Assembly: GCF_020748465.1 (NCBI RefSeq)
Contig: NZ_JAHZMP010000001.1
Span: 1,054,001 to 1,118,000 of the forward strand
Length of the DNA stretch: 64,000 nucleotides
Reading direction: 5' to 3'
From: Terrisporobacter mayombei
GTDB taxonomy: Bacteria > Bacillota > Clostridia > Peptostreptococcales > Peptostreptococcaceae
The notes under the pieces are model-generated. The model made no database searches. It was not told the DNA's origin and saw only the letters and a program-made list of their open reading frames with translations. The translations under genes were made by a program, and so were the position numbers. Positions 38,540 through 47,556 of this stretch are shown here, one piece after another; position 1 is the first letter of the stretch; every line of letters starts with the position of its first letter.

Positions 38540-39380
38540 TTAGCATATCCTTTACATATTGAGGTAACATAAAAGCTCCCACATGAATATCGCTATTGTA
38601 ATACTTAGTTTTTAATTCTAAAGCTTCCCATTTATCTCTTTCTTGGTCTTTTATAGGATCATATTTTTTCGATGCAAATCCAAATAACCAATGTCCAGAT
38701 GGGTATGTTGGAATATGCGCTTGATAGACTTTAGCTATAGGGAATAAATTATTTATTTTTTCATAAGCTCTTTTCATTTCTCTTGCATTAAAGTCAAAAT
38801 AAGGACTTTCATTTTGATTTACAAGAATTCCTTCATCAGACAATATTCTATAACAATCATTATAAAAATCAACTGAGAATAATCCTTCTCCTGGCCCTAT
38901 TGGATCAGTCGAGTCAACTATTATTAAATCATAAGTTTGATCTTTAGAGTTTTTTACAAAAGCAACTCCATCTTCATAATATAAGTTAACTCTTTCATCG
39001 TCTAATTTACATGCACAAATATCTATAAACTCTCTAGATACATCTACTACCATTTTGTCTATTTCAACCATATCTATGTTTTCAATTTGAGGATATCTAG
39101 TAAGCTCTCTTACTGTTCCACCATCTCCACCACCTATAACTAATACATTTTTAATATTCATATTAGTTGCCATTGGAGTATGAACTATCATATCATGATA
39201 AATAAACTCATCTTTATAAGTTACCATCATTAATCCATCTAATGTTAAGAATTTCCCATATTCTTCACTTTCAAAAACATCTACCCTTTGAAAATTTGAC
39301 TGTCCACTGAAAAGTTGTTTATCAACTTTTATGGAGAAACGTACATTTTCTGTCCACTCTTCTGTATACCAAAATTCCAT
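38529..39380 (-). CDS. speE: Polyamine aminopropyltransferase (spermidine synthase)
   Basis: Transfers aminopropyl from decarboxylated SAM to putrescine to form spermidine. The 283 residues contain the SAM-binding VIGGGDGGTVREL, then DLIIVDSTDPIGPGEGLF and the closing SGHWLFGFASK. Length is standard. The ATG at 39380 follows GGAGG. It is flanked by speD and speB in one operon. Confidence 0.96.
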   Translation of the reverse strand: MEFWYTEEWTENVRFSIKVDKQLFSGQSNFQRVDVFESEEYGKFLTLDGLMMVTYKDEFIYHDMIVHTPMATNMNIKNVLVIGGGDGGTVRELTRYPQIENIDMVEIDKMVVDVSREFIDICACKLDDERVNLYYEDGVAFVKNSKDQTYDLIIVDSTDPIGPGEGLFSVDFYNDCYRILSDEGILVNQNESPYFDFNAREMKRAYEKINNLFPIAKVYQAHIPTYPSGHWLFGFASKKYDPIKDQERDKWEALELKTKYYNSDIHVGAFMLPQYVKDMLNEK

Positions 39381-39518
39381 AATTTCGCCTCCACTTTGTT
39401 ATTTTATAACTATCTATTTTATCTATATATCTGTATTTGTATAATTTTTATTTTTATGTTAAAATATTATTTCGATTTTTATTTTATATTTTTATTTTAT
39501 ATTTAGGTATTAATTTGC

Positions 39519-39932
39519 TTATATAGCCTCAGGCTTATGGCTAATTTTGCCTAAATCTTTTTTTGCAAATTTTTGTATTTTACTTGTTAACCCTCTTGGT
39601 ATTTCTGTTGATTCACTTCTTTCAGCTTCTAGTAATTCTTCTAATAATTCAAAACTTTTCCACGGATCTATATCTCCACATGTAAAGAAATCTGCTGCTG
39701 CATATCCATACTCTGGCCATGTATGTATTGTTAAGTGCGATTCAGCTATTATAACTGCACCTGATACACCCCATGGATTAAAATGGTGGAAAACTGAATC
39801 AACTATTGTTGCTTTTGCATTTAATGCCGAGTTGTTCATATACTCTTCTATAAGTTTTGGATTTGATAACATTTCCTCATTGCAGTTATAATATTCTACT
39901 AATATATGACGACCTAATGTTTCAAATTTCAT
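39519..39932 (-). CDS. speD: S-adenosylmethionine decarboxylase proenzyme
   Basis: Pyruvoyl enzyme of the short bacterial (class 1B) kind. The 137-residue proenzyme self-cleaves before S65 in [12 protein letters not shown], giving the pyruvoyl group; H70 and C85 are the other expected active-site residues. The ATG at 39932 is chosen over an in-frame GTG nine bases upstream, which lies too near the AAAGGAAG site. It follows speA by about 20 bases. Confidence 0.96.
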   Translation of the reverse strand: MKFETLGRHILVEYYNCNEEMLSNPKLIEEYMNNSALNAKATIVDSVFHHFNPWGVSGAVIIAESHLTIHTWPEYGYAAADFFTCGDIDPWKSFELLEELLEAERSESTEIPRGLTSKIQKFAKKDLGKISHKPEAI

Positions 39933-39951
39933 ATTGTTCACTTCCTTTGCT

Positions 39952-41430
39952 CTATTTTTCTTTTATTACCAAAATTGTATTTAGTTCTTTATCTAGCATA
40001 TCTGTTAAGTGAGCATTACTACTTTTAAGAACTTTTATATAGTCTATAATTTCTCTAGTTATTATTTCTCCTGGTGATATTATAGGAATACCTGGTGGAT
40101 ATGCCATAATATTTTCTCCACAAATTCTATTTGTAGAATTTGCAAGATCCAAGCTTTCCTTTTCGCTATAGTATGCATCTCGTGGATTCATCTTTACAAT
40201 AGGATTTATTTGCTTCATAGAAGCGCTCTTTAATATAGTTTCTTTTTTGTGCATCTTAGAAATTATATCTAAGGCCTTTATAAGTCTATCCACATCTCCC
40301 TTAGTAGTTCCTAAGGATATGAGAGCTAAAATATTATACAAATCTCCTAGCTCTAGCTGTATATCAAATTCTTGATACAAGATATCATATACTTTAAATC
40401 CAGTTATATTTAAATTTTTAACGTTTATGCAAAGTTTTGTTTCATCAAGAAGGTACATTCCTTCTCTGTTGCAACTTTTGTGGCTAATAACCTTTATTCC
40501 TGGTATTTTATTAATTTTATATTTAGCATATTGAGAAATATTCAAAGCTTTAGATAATTGCAACCTGCCCTTATTAACTAAATTATATCTAGCTCCATCA
40601 ATGCTTGACATTAATAAGTACGATGCAGATGTAGATTGTAACATATTTAAAGTTTGACTAACTTTCTCTCCATGGATATTTTCTTCATTCACTAATAACA
40701 CAGATGCTTGAGTTAATGCACCTCCTGTTTTATGCATACTAACTGCTGCCATATCTGCTTTTAACTTCATTGCTGAAGGTGGTAGATCATCATGAAATGG
40801 AAAATGTGCTCCATGAGCTTCATCTACTAATACTAGTACTGAATAGCTTTTACATAAGCTAATTATTTTTTCTAATTCACAACAAGCTCCATAATATGTT
40901 GGGTTTAATAAAAATATAGCTTTTATATCATTATTCTTTTCCAATTCATTTTTAACACTTAAATAACTTACATTTAAACTTATACCTAATTCTTCATCAA
41001 ATTCAGGTTGAATATATACAGGTTTACCTCCACTAAGTATCAACGCATTAATAACTGACTTATGTATATTCCTAGGTAAAAGTATTTTATCATTAGGATT
41101 TATTACACTTAAAATCATAGTTTGAATCGCTTGTGTAGTTCCGTTTGTTACAAAAAAGGCTTTATCACATTCATAGGCTTGTGCTAATAGATCTTGTGAT
41201 TTTTTTATAATTCCATTGGGTTTAGATACATTATCCATATATGGAGACGAATTTATATCCATTTTCATTACGTCGTCTCCTAAAAAATCATTTAATATCT
41301 TGACTCCTTTATTTTTAACATGACCAGGAACATCAAAGCACGCTATATGTCTGTTAGAATAATCTTTCAGTCCTTGTAACAAAGGTGTATTATCTTCACT
41401 CAATCTCACACTATTCTTTTCAATAATCAT
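39952..41430 (-). CDS. speA: Arginine decarboxylase, fold III (Orn/Lys/Arg decarboxylase family)
   Basis: PLP enzyme of the aspartate-aminotransferase fold group, 492 residues, as in Bacillus SpeA. The PLP lysine is K234 in [22 protein letters not shown] follows the usual pattern, and the C-terminal domain has [13 protein letters not shown]. The substrate could be lysine or ornithine, but agmatinase in the same operon argues for arginine. The ATG at 41430 has GGAGGGGAG five bases upstream. First gene of the operon. Confidence 0.92.
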   Translation of the reverse strand: MIIEKNSVRLSEDNTPLLQGLKDYSNRHIACFDVPGHVKNKGVKILNDFLGDDVMKMDINSSPYMDNVSKPNGIIKKSQDLLAQAYECDKAFFVTNGTTQAIQTMILSVINPNDKILLPRNIHKSVINALILSGGKPVYIQPEFDEELGISLNVSYLSVKNELEKNNDIKAIFLLNPTYYGACCELEKIISLCKSYSVLVLVDEAHGAHFPFHDDLPPSAMKLKADMAAVSMHKTGGALTQASVLLVNEENIHGEKVSQTLNMLQSTSASYLLMSSIDGARYNLVNKGRLQLSKALNISQYAKYKINKIPGIKVISHKSCNREGMYLLDETKLCINVKNLNITGFKVYDILYQEFDIQLELGDLYNILALISLGTTKGDVDRLIKALDIISKMHKKETILKSASMKQINPIVKMNPRDAYYSEKESLDLANSTNRICGENIMAYPPGIPIISPGEIITREIIDYIKVLKSSNAHLTDMLDKELNTILVIKEK

Positions 41431-41521
41431 ATTTTCTCCCCTCCTTTCAATGCAGATCACATTAACCAATTGATTATTATTTCTAATTTTATAATTTAGT
41501 TTTATTAAACTTACGAATCAA

Positions 41522-41550
41522 ATTATATAAATATTTTTATAAAATTGCAA
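41522..41550 (-). promoter_or_regulatory. Predicted sigma-A promoter of the spe operon
   Basis: Minus strand TTGCAA (41550-41545), 17 bases, TATAAT (41527-41522), about 90 bases before speA. Confidence 0.6.
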
Positions 41551-41707
41551 GAACTTTTTTTATTTTAAAACCCTCTATTTTTCAATAAATATTCAAATAT
41601 ATTTTAATTATGTTTATATTATTTTATTTAAAATTAAGTATAAGTAAACATACTTTTTTGAGTATCAATCCTGAAAACCTTTTAATCATTCAATTTAAGT
41701 CCTATAG

Positions 41708-41757
41708 TTAGTAATAGTATATTTAATATTTTTAATTATTAAATATACTATTACTAA
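41708..41757. repeat. Perfect 21-bp inverted repeat with eight-base loop
   Basis: Arms at 41708-41728 and 41737-41757 are exact reverse complements; each begins TTAGTAATAG from its outer end. There is no U tract on either side and no ORF inside. It lies about 190 bases upstream of the speA promoter. Function unknown. Confidence 0.85.
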
Positions 41758-41796
41758 ACTTATAACTTTAAATTTATGGCATAAAAAAATATAAAA

Positions 41797-41830
41797 AAAC
41801 CTTAAGATGGTTGTCCACCTTAAGGTTTTT
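41797..41830 (-). terminator. Intrinsic terminator of the 3D-domain gene
   Basis: AAACCTTAAG / CTTAAGGTTT stem with an inner TGG/CCA and four-base loop, then seven T on the minus strand. Confidence 0.92.
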
Positions 41831-41832
41831 AT

Positions 41833-42645
41833 CTATTGAACAATATATATATCTATTGTTCTTTTACCCCAGTTATTACACTGGGATTCACTATTCATAA
41901 ATATATCGATTTTATTACCTTTGATTCCTCCACCACAGTCTTCAGCTATAAAATACTTATCAAATTGAGGTATATATACCTTTGTTCCATATGGTATGAC
42001 AGTTGGATCTACTGCTATAGTTCCCCATTTAGGAACTGTACCTGTGGCTGTTATAGTATGTCCACTGTAAGCTGTTGCTGACACTGTTACCTTCTTCCCT
42101 AAACTACTTTTCGCACTACTTGCATTTTTGCTAGCACTTTTAGCTTCTTTCTTTTCTTTTGTACCCTTTTTAATTATCTTATCCTTAGATTTTTCTATTG
42201 TATTTTCTTCTACTAAGGTTTTACTTACTAATTTACCATTTTGGTGTATAACTTCGTATATAAGCTCTTTCGTACCTTCTTTCCCTTTTTGTGATACCTC
42301 TGTTTTACCTTTTAATAAAGAATTATCTTTTTTTATAACTGTATTATAAGGTATGTCTTCTGTTTCAGTAATAGTCTTTTTTTCAACCTGTTTAACTTCT
42401 ATCTTCATTCCATTCTTCAAAGAAGTATCCAAGTCTTGGCTAATTATATCGTTTTTGTCATAATCTATTTCATTTTCTTCTAGTACACCTTGTACATTTG
42501 GTTGAAATGAATTCACTTCAATTTCTTGTCCATCAACTACTAAAACAACCTCTTTATTAAAGGCAACATAATTTGCTGTTACAATCCCCATAGATAATAG
42601 TCCCGATAACATAATAGATTTTACTTTTCTATTTAGATAACTCAA
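41833..42645 (-). CDS. YabE-like cell-wall protein: DUF348, G5 and 3D domains
   Basis: Exported protein of 270 residues. A signal anchor (about 10-28) is followed by one DUF348 domain (about 32-75), a G5 domain (about 80-155), a Lys/Ser-rich linker and a C-terminal 3D domain with its three conserved Asp (AVDP, AEDCGG, NKIDIF). The family (YabE/Rpf2/Sps) is related to resuscitation-promoting factors and lytic transglycosylases; activity here is inferred. It has its own promoter. Confidence 0.9.
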   Translation of the reverse strand: MSYLNRKVKSIMLSGLLSMGIVTANYVAFNKEVVLVVDGQEIEVNSFQPNVQGVLEENEIDYDKNDIISQDLDTSLKNGMKIEVKQVEKKTITETEDIPYNTVIKKDNSLLKGKTEVSQKGKEGTKELIYEVIHQNGKLVSKTLVEENTIEKSKDKIIKKGTKEKKEAKSASKNASSAKSSLGKKVTVSATAYSGHTITATGTVPKWGTIAVDPTVIPYGTKVYIPQFDKYFIAEDCGGGIKGNKIDIFMNSESQCNNWGKRTIDIYIVQ

Positions 42646-42706
42646 ACTATCTCCTCCTAAGTTTTATTTAACTTTAAATCATTTTCCAAAGTCATTTTGT
42701 AACTAA

Positions 42707-42735
42707 ATTGTAAACTATTTTTCATCACCTGTCAA
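42707..42735 (-). promoter_or_regulatory. Sigma-A promoter of the 3D-domain gene
   Basis: Minus strand TTGACA (42735-42730), 17 bases, TACAAT (42712-42707): near consensus, about 60 bases before the start. Confidence 0.8.
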
Positions 42736-42751
42736 CTTGACAAAAAACTTA

Positions 42752-42794
42752 AAAAGTGCCTACCTAGTTTTTTCAACTATTTAAGCACTCTTTC
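42752..42794 (-). terminator. Intrinsic terminator after the rhodanese gene
   Basis: Imperfect stem AGTGC...TAGTT / AACTA...GCACT with a short A-rich loop, followed by five T on the minus strand. Confidence 0.75.
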
Positions 42795-42838
42795 ATCAAA
42801 GTTCAACAATTAACAAAAATGTTACCTTTTGTTTAAAA

Positions 42839-43153
42839 TTATTTATATAGTTTATATTTGTAATTTTTTATTCCATTAGCAAGACTATACACATTATTAA
42901 ACCCATCTAGTAGAAGAACTTTGCCCACTGTTATGCTTTGATTTCCATTAGCACAATATAGCAATATACCTTCATTTGTAATACTTCTAATATGTTCTAA
43001 GTTGTCATTTATTTCATCTGTAGAAATATTAACTGCCTCTGGTAAATGTCCTGCTAAGTAAAGTTCTTCTTCTCTTAAATCAATTATTAACTTAAACTCA
43101 TTATTTTTTACCATTTCACTAATTTTTTTACTATTTAATATATTAACCTTCAT
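42839..43153 (-). CDS. Single-domain rhodanese-like protein
   Basis: 104-residue rhodanese domain: LIIDLREEELYLAGHLPEAV is the CH2A-type lead, and LLYCANGNQSITVG holds the active-site Cys. Such proteins carry sulfane sulfur or act as sulfur relays; the partner is unknown. The ATG at 43153 (MKVNILN) is preferred over an in-frame GTG nine bases upstream, which is part of the AAGGTG site. It follows ung, and a hairpin can mask its ribosome site. Confidence 0.87.
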   Translation of the reverse strand: MKVNILNSKKISEMVKNNEFKLIIDLREEELYLAGHLPEAVNISTDEINDNLEHIRSITNEGILLYCANGNQSITVGKVLLLDGFNNVYSLANGIKNYKYKLYK

Positions 43154-43156
43154 AAT

Positions 43157-43204
43157 TAACACCTTACCTCAATATAAGATATTACTTTTTTGGATAAGGT
43201 GTTA
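43157..43204 (-). promoter_or_regulatory. Inverted repeat that can hide the rhodanese ribosome site
   Basis: Perfect 10-bp arms TAACACCTTA (43157-43166) and TAAGGTGTTA (43195-43204) with a 28-base loop. In the minus-strand RNA the arm next to the start contains the AAGGTG site, so folding would block translation. Confidence 0.55.
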
Positions 43205-43221
43205 CAAAAAAACATATTATT

Positions 43222-43896
43222 TTATATATTTGGTATTTGCCAATCGATAGGATTTTTCCCTAACCTTATAAGTATGTCATTTATTTTAGAAAAATGTTTA
43301 CAACCAAAGAATCCTCTATGAGCAGATAATGGACTTGGGTGAGGAGCTTCTAAAATATAGTGTCTATTACTGTCGATAAAAACTTTTTTCTTTCTAGCAT
43401 TTCCTCCCCATAATACAAAAATTACAGGCTCTTCTCTTTCATTCAATTTCTTTATTATTTCATCAGTAAATATTTCCCAACCTTTATTTTGATGAGAATT
43501 TGCCTCTCCAGCTCTAACTGTAAGAGCTGTATTTAATAATAAAACCCCTTGATCTGACCAAGGAATTAAATAACCATTGTTAGGTATAAAACATCCCAAA
43601 TCATCCTTCAATTCTTTGTACATATTTAATAAAGATGGTGGAGTCTTAACTCCTGGTTGTACAGAAAAAGCCAATCCATGAGCCTGATTTTCTCCATGGT
43701 ATGGATCCTGTCCTAAAATTAATACCTTTGTATCCTTATAAGATGTATGTTTTAATGCTTCGAATATATTGTACATATTTGGATATATAATCTTACTTTT
43801 ATATTCTTCAATTAAGAACTCTCTCAATTTTACGTAGTAATCTTTTTCAAACTCTTCTTTTAGTAAATTATCCCAATCATTTCCTAAGTTAACCAT
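43222..43896 (-). CDS. ung: Uracil-DNA glycosylase
   Basis: Family 1 UDG that removes uracil from DNA. The 224 residues have the catalytic GQDPYHG at 62-68 (D64 activates water) and the leucine-loop motif [11 protein letters not shown] starting at H186. The ATG at 43896 has GGAGG five bases upstream; the in-frame TTG 12 bases earlier overlaps that site. It is followed by the rhodanese gene and preceded after 15 bases by the NusG-II gene. Confidence 0.97.
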   Translation of the reverse strand: MVNLGNDWDNLLKEEFEKDYYVKLREFLIEEYKSKIIYPNMYNIFEALKHTSYKDTKVLILGQDPYHGENQAHGLAFSVQPGVKTPPSLLNMYKELKDDLGCFIPNNGYLIPWSDQGVLLLNTALTVRAGEANSHQNKGWEIFTDEIIKKLNEREEPVIFVLWGGNARKKKVFIDSNRHYILEAPHPSPLSAHRGFFGCKHFSKINDILIRLGKNPIDWQIPNI

Positions 43897-43911
43897 TTTA
43901 TCCTCCAATTC

Positions 43912-44289
43912 TTAATTTGATATAACATCTTCTTCATTTTTATCATTTTCCTTGTTCTGTGTTGTTATTTTTATATGAACCTTGTTTGGTAGACATACTA
44001 TACTTTCACTTGGTTTCGTAATAAATCCAGTGTGAACACATACTTTATCTGGACAAGATGCATCTGTAATTTCAACTCCATGATCATGAATTTTAATTAT
44101 GTTATATCCTTCTTCACTTTCTATCTTTATTTCTTCCTCATCATCAATACTATAAGTTTTGTATAACTTATTATCCACATATATTTCTATATTGTCTCCA
44201 CTTTTAGTATTTACAAAGTAGTTAATCCCAAAAGTAGAGGCTATAACTATTAAAATTACAATTATTAATATAAAGTCTTTCTTTTTCAA
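43912..44289 (-). CDS. NusG domain II-containing membrane-anchored protein
   Basis: 125 residues: an N-terminal signal anchor (about 6-26), then an extracytoplasmic NusG-II (DUF) domain with NIIKIHDHGVEITDASCPDKVCVHTGFI. Family members often sit beside ApbE and redox/electron-transfer genes; a role in flavin-linked redox chemistry is inferred. The Cys pair in SCPDKVC is conserved in the family. It is divergent from apbE across a perfect dyad and cotranscribed with ung. Confidence 0.88.
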   Translation of the reverse strand: MKKKDFILIIVILIVIASTFGINYFVNTKSGDNIEIYVDNKLYKTYSIDDEEEIKIESEEGYNIIKIHDHGVEITDASCPDKVCVHTGFITKPSESIVCLPNKVHIKITTQNKENDKNEEDVISN

Positions 44290-44303
44290 CCTTTTACCTC
44301 CTA

Positions 44304-44334
44304 ATCATAAATATTATTTGTAAATATTTATGAT
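44304..44334. promoter_or_regulatory. 12-bp dyad between the NusG-II gene and apbE (operator candidate)
   Basis: ATCATAAATATT, seven bases, AATATTTATGAT: a perfect inverted repeat in the 96-base divergent gap. A TATAAT at 44334-44339 for apbE touches its edge. The symmetry and location suit a repressor that controls both directions. Confidence 0.55.
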
Positions 44335-44385
44335 ATAATTATAAATATTAAATTAAATATAACACAAAAAATTGGAGGAATCATT

Positions 44386-45435
44386 ATGAATAAGAAAAAA
44401 CTCCCATCAATTTTAATTTTAGTTGTAGTTATAGTATTTTCTCTTTTTATGATAATTAAAAATAAAAAAGAAGATAAGTATTCAAATACCTACTATAATT
44501 TAGGAACTATAAATGAAATAACTTTATATGATATTACAAAAAAAGATGGGGATAGGATATTAAAGGAATGTGAAGCAATATTAAAAGATATAGACAATAA
44601 AATGAGTTGCCAAATAGCTTCTAGTGAAATATCTAAAATAAATAACAATGCCGGAAAAAACTATGTTAAAGTATCTGAGGATACTTACTATGTTATTAAA
44701 GAATCCATAAAATTCTCTAGTATGTCTAACGATACATTTGATATTAGTGTAGGTCCTATTATTGACTTATGGGGAATAGGTACAGAAAATGCGAGAATAC
44801 CTAGCGAAAAAGAAATTAAGGATAATCTAACTTTAGTTAATTACAAAGACATACTTTTAGATGACGAGAGTAATTCTGTAAAATTAGCAAAGAAAAATAT
44901 GAAAATAGATTTGGGCGGTATTGCTAAGGGTTATGCTGCAGATAAAATATACGAACATTTAAAAGAAGAAAAATTAGAGAGTGCTTTAATTAACTTAGGT
45001 GGTAATATATATGTTCTTGGCAATAAAGAAAATAATCAACCTTTTTCCATAGGAGTCCAAGACCCAACTAAACCTCGTGGCAATTCCATAGGAAATATTA
45101 AGGTTTCTAATAAATCTGTTGTTACTTCTGGAATTTATGAGAGATATTTTGAAAAAAACAATAAAATTTATCATCATATGCTAGATCCTCACACAGGATA
45201 TCCTTTTGATAATAATTTAAGCAGCGTTACTATCGTTTCTGATAAATCAATTATTTGCGATGCACTATCAACTACAACATTTGGTTTAGGAGTTAAAGAT
45301 GGTATAAAACTAGTAGAAAGCTTAGACGGCGTTGATGCTATTTTTATTACAAAAGATAAAAAAATATATTTAAGTAGCAATTTAAAGAATAAGTTCAACT
45401 TAACTGATAGTAGTTTCACTATTATTGATAATTAA
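44386..45435 (+). CDS. apbE: FAD:protein FMN transferase ApbE
   Basis: Mg2+-dependent flavin transferase that attaches FMN to Thr/Ser of target proteins such as Rnf/Nqr subunits or extracellular reductases. The 349 residues have an N-terminal anchor (about 6-24), then PIIDLWGIG, DLGGIAKGYAADKI, ALINLGGNIYVLG and HHMLDPHTGYPF, which together identify ApbE. No lipobox Cys is present, so it is a membrane-anchored rather than lipid form. No Rnf, Nqr or FMN-binding target lies in the window; the NusG-II gene is divergent. Confidence 0.95.
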   Translation: MNKKKLPSILILVVVIVFSLFMIIKNKKEDKYSNTYYNLGTINEITLYDITKKDGDRILKECEAILKDIDNKMSCQIASSEISKINNNAGKNYVKVSEDTYYVIKESIKFSSMSNDTFDISVGPIIDLWGIGTENARIPSEKEIKDNLTLVNYKDILLDDESNSVKLAKKNMKIDLGGIAKGYAADKIYEHLKEEKLESALINLGGNIYVLGNKENNQPFSIGVQDPTKPRGNSIGNIKVSNKSVVTSGIYERYFEKNNKIYHHMLDPHTGYPFDNNLSSVTIVSDKSIICDALSTTTFGLGVKDGIKLVESLDGVDAIFITKDKKIYLSSNLKNKFNLTDSSFTIIDN

Positions 45436-45448
45436 ACTTTTTATAAAA

Positions 45449-45488
45449 AAATTCTTCCTAGTTTTAGATTCCTAGGAAGAATTTTTTA
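45449..45488 (+). terminator. Intrinsic terminator of apbE (bidirectional with comEA)
   Basis: ATTCTTCCTAG / CTAGGAAGAAT stem followed by six T on the plus strand and an A run on the other side, between converging genes. Confidence 0.9.
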
Positions 45489-45508
45489 TTTACTAAAATA
45501 TTATAATC

Positions 45509-46138
45509 TCATTTTACACATATTAAATCTTTCATGTCTTCAAACTTTTTATCTCCTATACCATTAACATTCTTAATCTCTTCAATAGATTTAAAATCAC
45601 CATTTTCACTTCTGTGATTTACTATTTTATTAGCCGTAGCCTCTCCCACACCTGGCAAGGTGTCAAGCTCTTCTATTGTAGCAATATTTATGTTTATTTG
45701 AGATGCTTTCCACGATTTATTTTGATTAATATTATCATCACTTATAACCTGAGAAGTATTTTCTTTAACTACCTCTCCTATTTTAGGAATTATATAATGC
45801 ATTTCATCCTGTACTTTAATAGCCATATTTACACCACTTAAATCAGCTTTTTTAGTCGTTCCTCCAACCTTCTCTACAGCTGTTGCAAGTCTATCTCCCT
45901 CATTTAAAGTTACTATTCCTGGCTTACTTACTTCACCACTAATATATACAGTTATGTTTTTATTAGTAATATTTTCTTCTTTTTTTATTTCTTTCTCTTG
46001 TGTAGTTTCTTGAAATGGCTTTTCCTCCTCTGTCAAAACGTATATATCTTCTTTTGATTGAAGCTTATCTTTAATAACCAATCCAATTGGACACATTAAC
46101 AGTATAAATATAAAAACAATTATTTTCTTATTATTCAC
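45509..46138 (-). CDS. comEA: ComEA-like DNA-binding protein
   Basis: Membrane-anchored DNA receptor of competence systems. In 209 residues: one N-terminal membrane helix (about 5-22), a SLBB domain (about 60-125, TVYISGEVSKPGIVTLNEGD) and two helix-hairpin-helix motifs at the C-terminus (ININIATIEELDTLPGVGEA and FKSIEEIKNVNGIGDKK). It is separated by 14.5 kb from comEC, unlike Bacillus where comEA and comEC share an operon. Divergent from the carboxypeptidase gene. Confidence 0.93.
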   Translation of the reverse strand: MNNKKIIVFIFILLMCPIGLVIKDKLQSKEDIYVLTEEEKPFQETTQEKEIKKEENITNKNITVYISGEVSKPGIVTLNEGDRLATAVEKVGGTTKKADLSGVNMAIKVQDEMHYIIPKIGEVVKENTSQVISDDNINQNKSWKASQININIATIEELDTLPGVGEATANKIVNHRSENGDFKSIEEIKNVNGIGDKKFEDMKDLICVK

Positions 46139-46217
46139 TATTTTTATCCCTCCTTAATTTAATTATTAACAAAAATATGATATACTAAAAGACGAGACTA
46201 AAATTGGGAGGTTACCT

Positions 46218-47522
46218 ATGAAAAAGTTTTTATCTTTTTTGCTAGCATTTCTTCTTTCTATAACAACTTTTTCAGGTCCAATTTCTGTATTTGCTGATAG
46301 CAAAGATGTATCTATTTCTTCACCTAACTCTGTAGTATTAGACTACGAAACAGGTACGGTACTTTATGAGAAGAACGGAAATGGGAAAATATATCCAGCA
46401 TCAACAACAAAGATATGGACTGCTTATTTAGTTATAAAAAATGTAAAAGATTTAGATGATTCAATAGAGATTGATAATGATCTTTCTGTAGACGGTTCAT
46501 GTATGTATTTACAAAAAGGGGAAATATTCACTGTTAGAGAATTATTACAAGGATTGCTAGTACATTCTTCAAATGATGCCGCAGAAGTATTAGCTGAATA
46601 TGTATCTGGATCTAAAGAAGCTTTTGCAGACTTAATGAACAAAGAAGCAAAGGCAATTGGGGCAAAAAATACTCATTTTAATAATCCACATGGATTACCT
46701 GACAAAGAACATTATACAACTGCTTACGATATGGCTTTAATGGCAAGAGAAGCTATGAGTAATGACCTTATTAGGGAAATAGTTAGCACAAAATCACTAA
46801 CCTTTGAAAAGCGAGATACATCTACTAGCAGACGTTTTATAACAAGAACTTTCTTTAATACCAATAAGTTTTTAACTTCAACTGAAAAAATTAAATATAA
46901 AGGAAAGTCTGTAGATATAAAATACGATATAGTAGATGGAATAAAAACAGGGTATACTGATGATGCAGGAAGATGCTTATTATCAAGCGCCGTAAAAAAT
47001 GATATGAGAGTCATATCAGCAGTCTATAAAGATACCGGTACCGATGTATATGCAGATTCTAGAACTCTTATAGATTATGCCTTTAATAATTACTACACTC
47101 AAACAATAATTAACAAGGCTGATTATACTAAGAGCAAAAGAGTTCTATTTACTGAAGAAAAAGAATTACTTTACGAACCTGAATCCAACTATAAAATTGT
47201 TTTAGAAAAGGGAAGTAAAGCATCTGAAAATTATAGCGCAAAAGTCAATTTGGATTATAACTTGCCTATTAAAAAAGGTGGTAAAGTAGGTACTCTTGAC
47301 GTATATAACGATAAAACTTTAGAAAAAACTATAAATTTAGTAGCAAAAAATGATTTAAATAGTTTATTTGGATTTATTACAGAAAATACTACTGTAAAAT
47401 ATTCAATTAGACTGATTTTAGCTTTAATTTCTTTATTTATTATATTTATAATTTCTAGAATAATAAGTAAAAGAAAATCTAGAAGAAGAAGAAGAAAATC
47501 AAACAACTTTAAGAGAAAATAA
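46218..47522 (+). CDS. dacF: D-alanyl-D-alanine carboxypeptidase (DacF-type PBP)
   Basis: Serine D,D-carboxypeptidase that trims peptidoglycan stem peptides outside the membrane. The 434 residues have a signal peptide (1-26), S62-T-T-K65 (SxxK), S117-S-N119 (SxN), K243-T-G245 (KTG), the PBP5-type C-terminal domain (about 290-375), then a membrane helix (about 396-416) and a Lys/Arg tail. Compared with DacF the C-terminal anchor is a true membrane helix. It has its own transcript and terminator. Confidence 0.94.
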   Translation: MKKFLSFLLAFLLSITTFSGPISVFADSKDVSISSPNSVVLDYETGTVLYEKNGNGKIYPASTTKIWTAYLVIKNVKDLDDSIEIDNDLSVDGSCMYLQKGEIFTVRELLQGLLVHSSNDAAEVLAEYVSGSKEAFADLMNKEAKAIGAKNTHFNNPHGLPDKEHYTTAYDMALMAREAMSNDLIREIVSTKSLTFEKRDTSTSRRFITRTFFNTNKFLTSTEKIKYKGKSVDIKYDIVDGIKTGYTDDAGRCLLSSAVKNDMRVISAVYKDTGTDVYADSRTLIDYAFNNYYTQTIINKADYTKSKRVLFTEEKELLYEPESNYKIVLEKGSKASENYSAKVNLDYNLPIKKGGKVGTLDVYNDKTLEKTINLVAKNDLNSLFGFITENTTVKYSIRLILALISLFIIFIISRIISKRKSRRRRRKSNNFKRK

Positions 47523-47524
47523 AA

Positions 47525-47556
47525 AATAAGATGGATGATCCATCTTATTTTTTATT
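47525..47556 (+). terminator. Intrinsic terminator of the carboxypeptidase gene (bidirectional with argH)
   Basis: Near-perfect palindrome AATAAGATGGAT / ATCCATCTTATT followed by six T; it touches the argH stop codon. Confidence 0.92.

Larger units (their letters stand above)
41470..41832 (-). other. Intergenic region upstream of speA
   Basis: About 360 very AT-rich bases with no ORF. It holds a speA promoter, a long perfect palindrome (41708-41757) and the terminator of the 3D-domain gene, each listed separately. Nothing else was recognised. Confidence 0.6.

Noticed and set aside
39381..39518. Repeated TTTTTATTTTATA-type runs between speE and speD
   Set aside because: Simple AT-rich low complexity, not an ordered repeat or array.
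46218..46640. Several minus-strand frames within the carboxypeptidase gene
   Set aside because: They overlap SxxK and SxN motif codons of a clear plus-strand gene and lack starts with ribosome sites.
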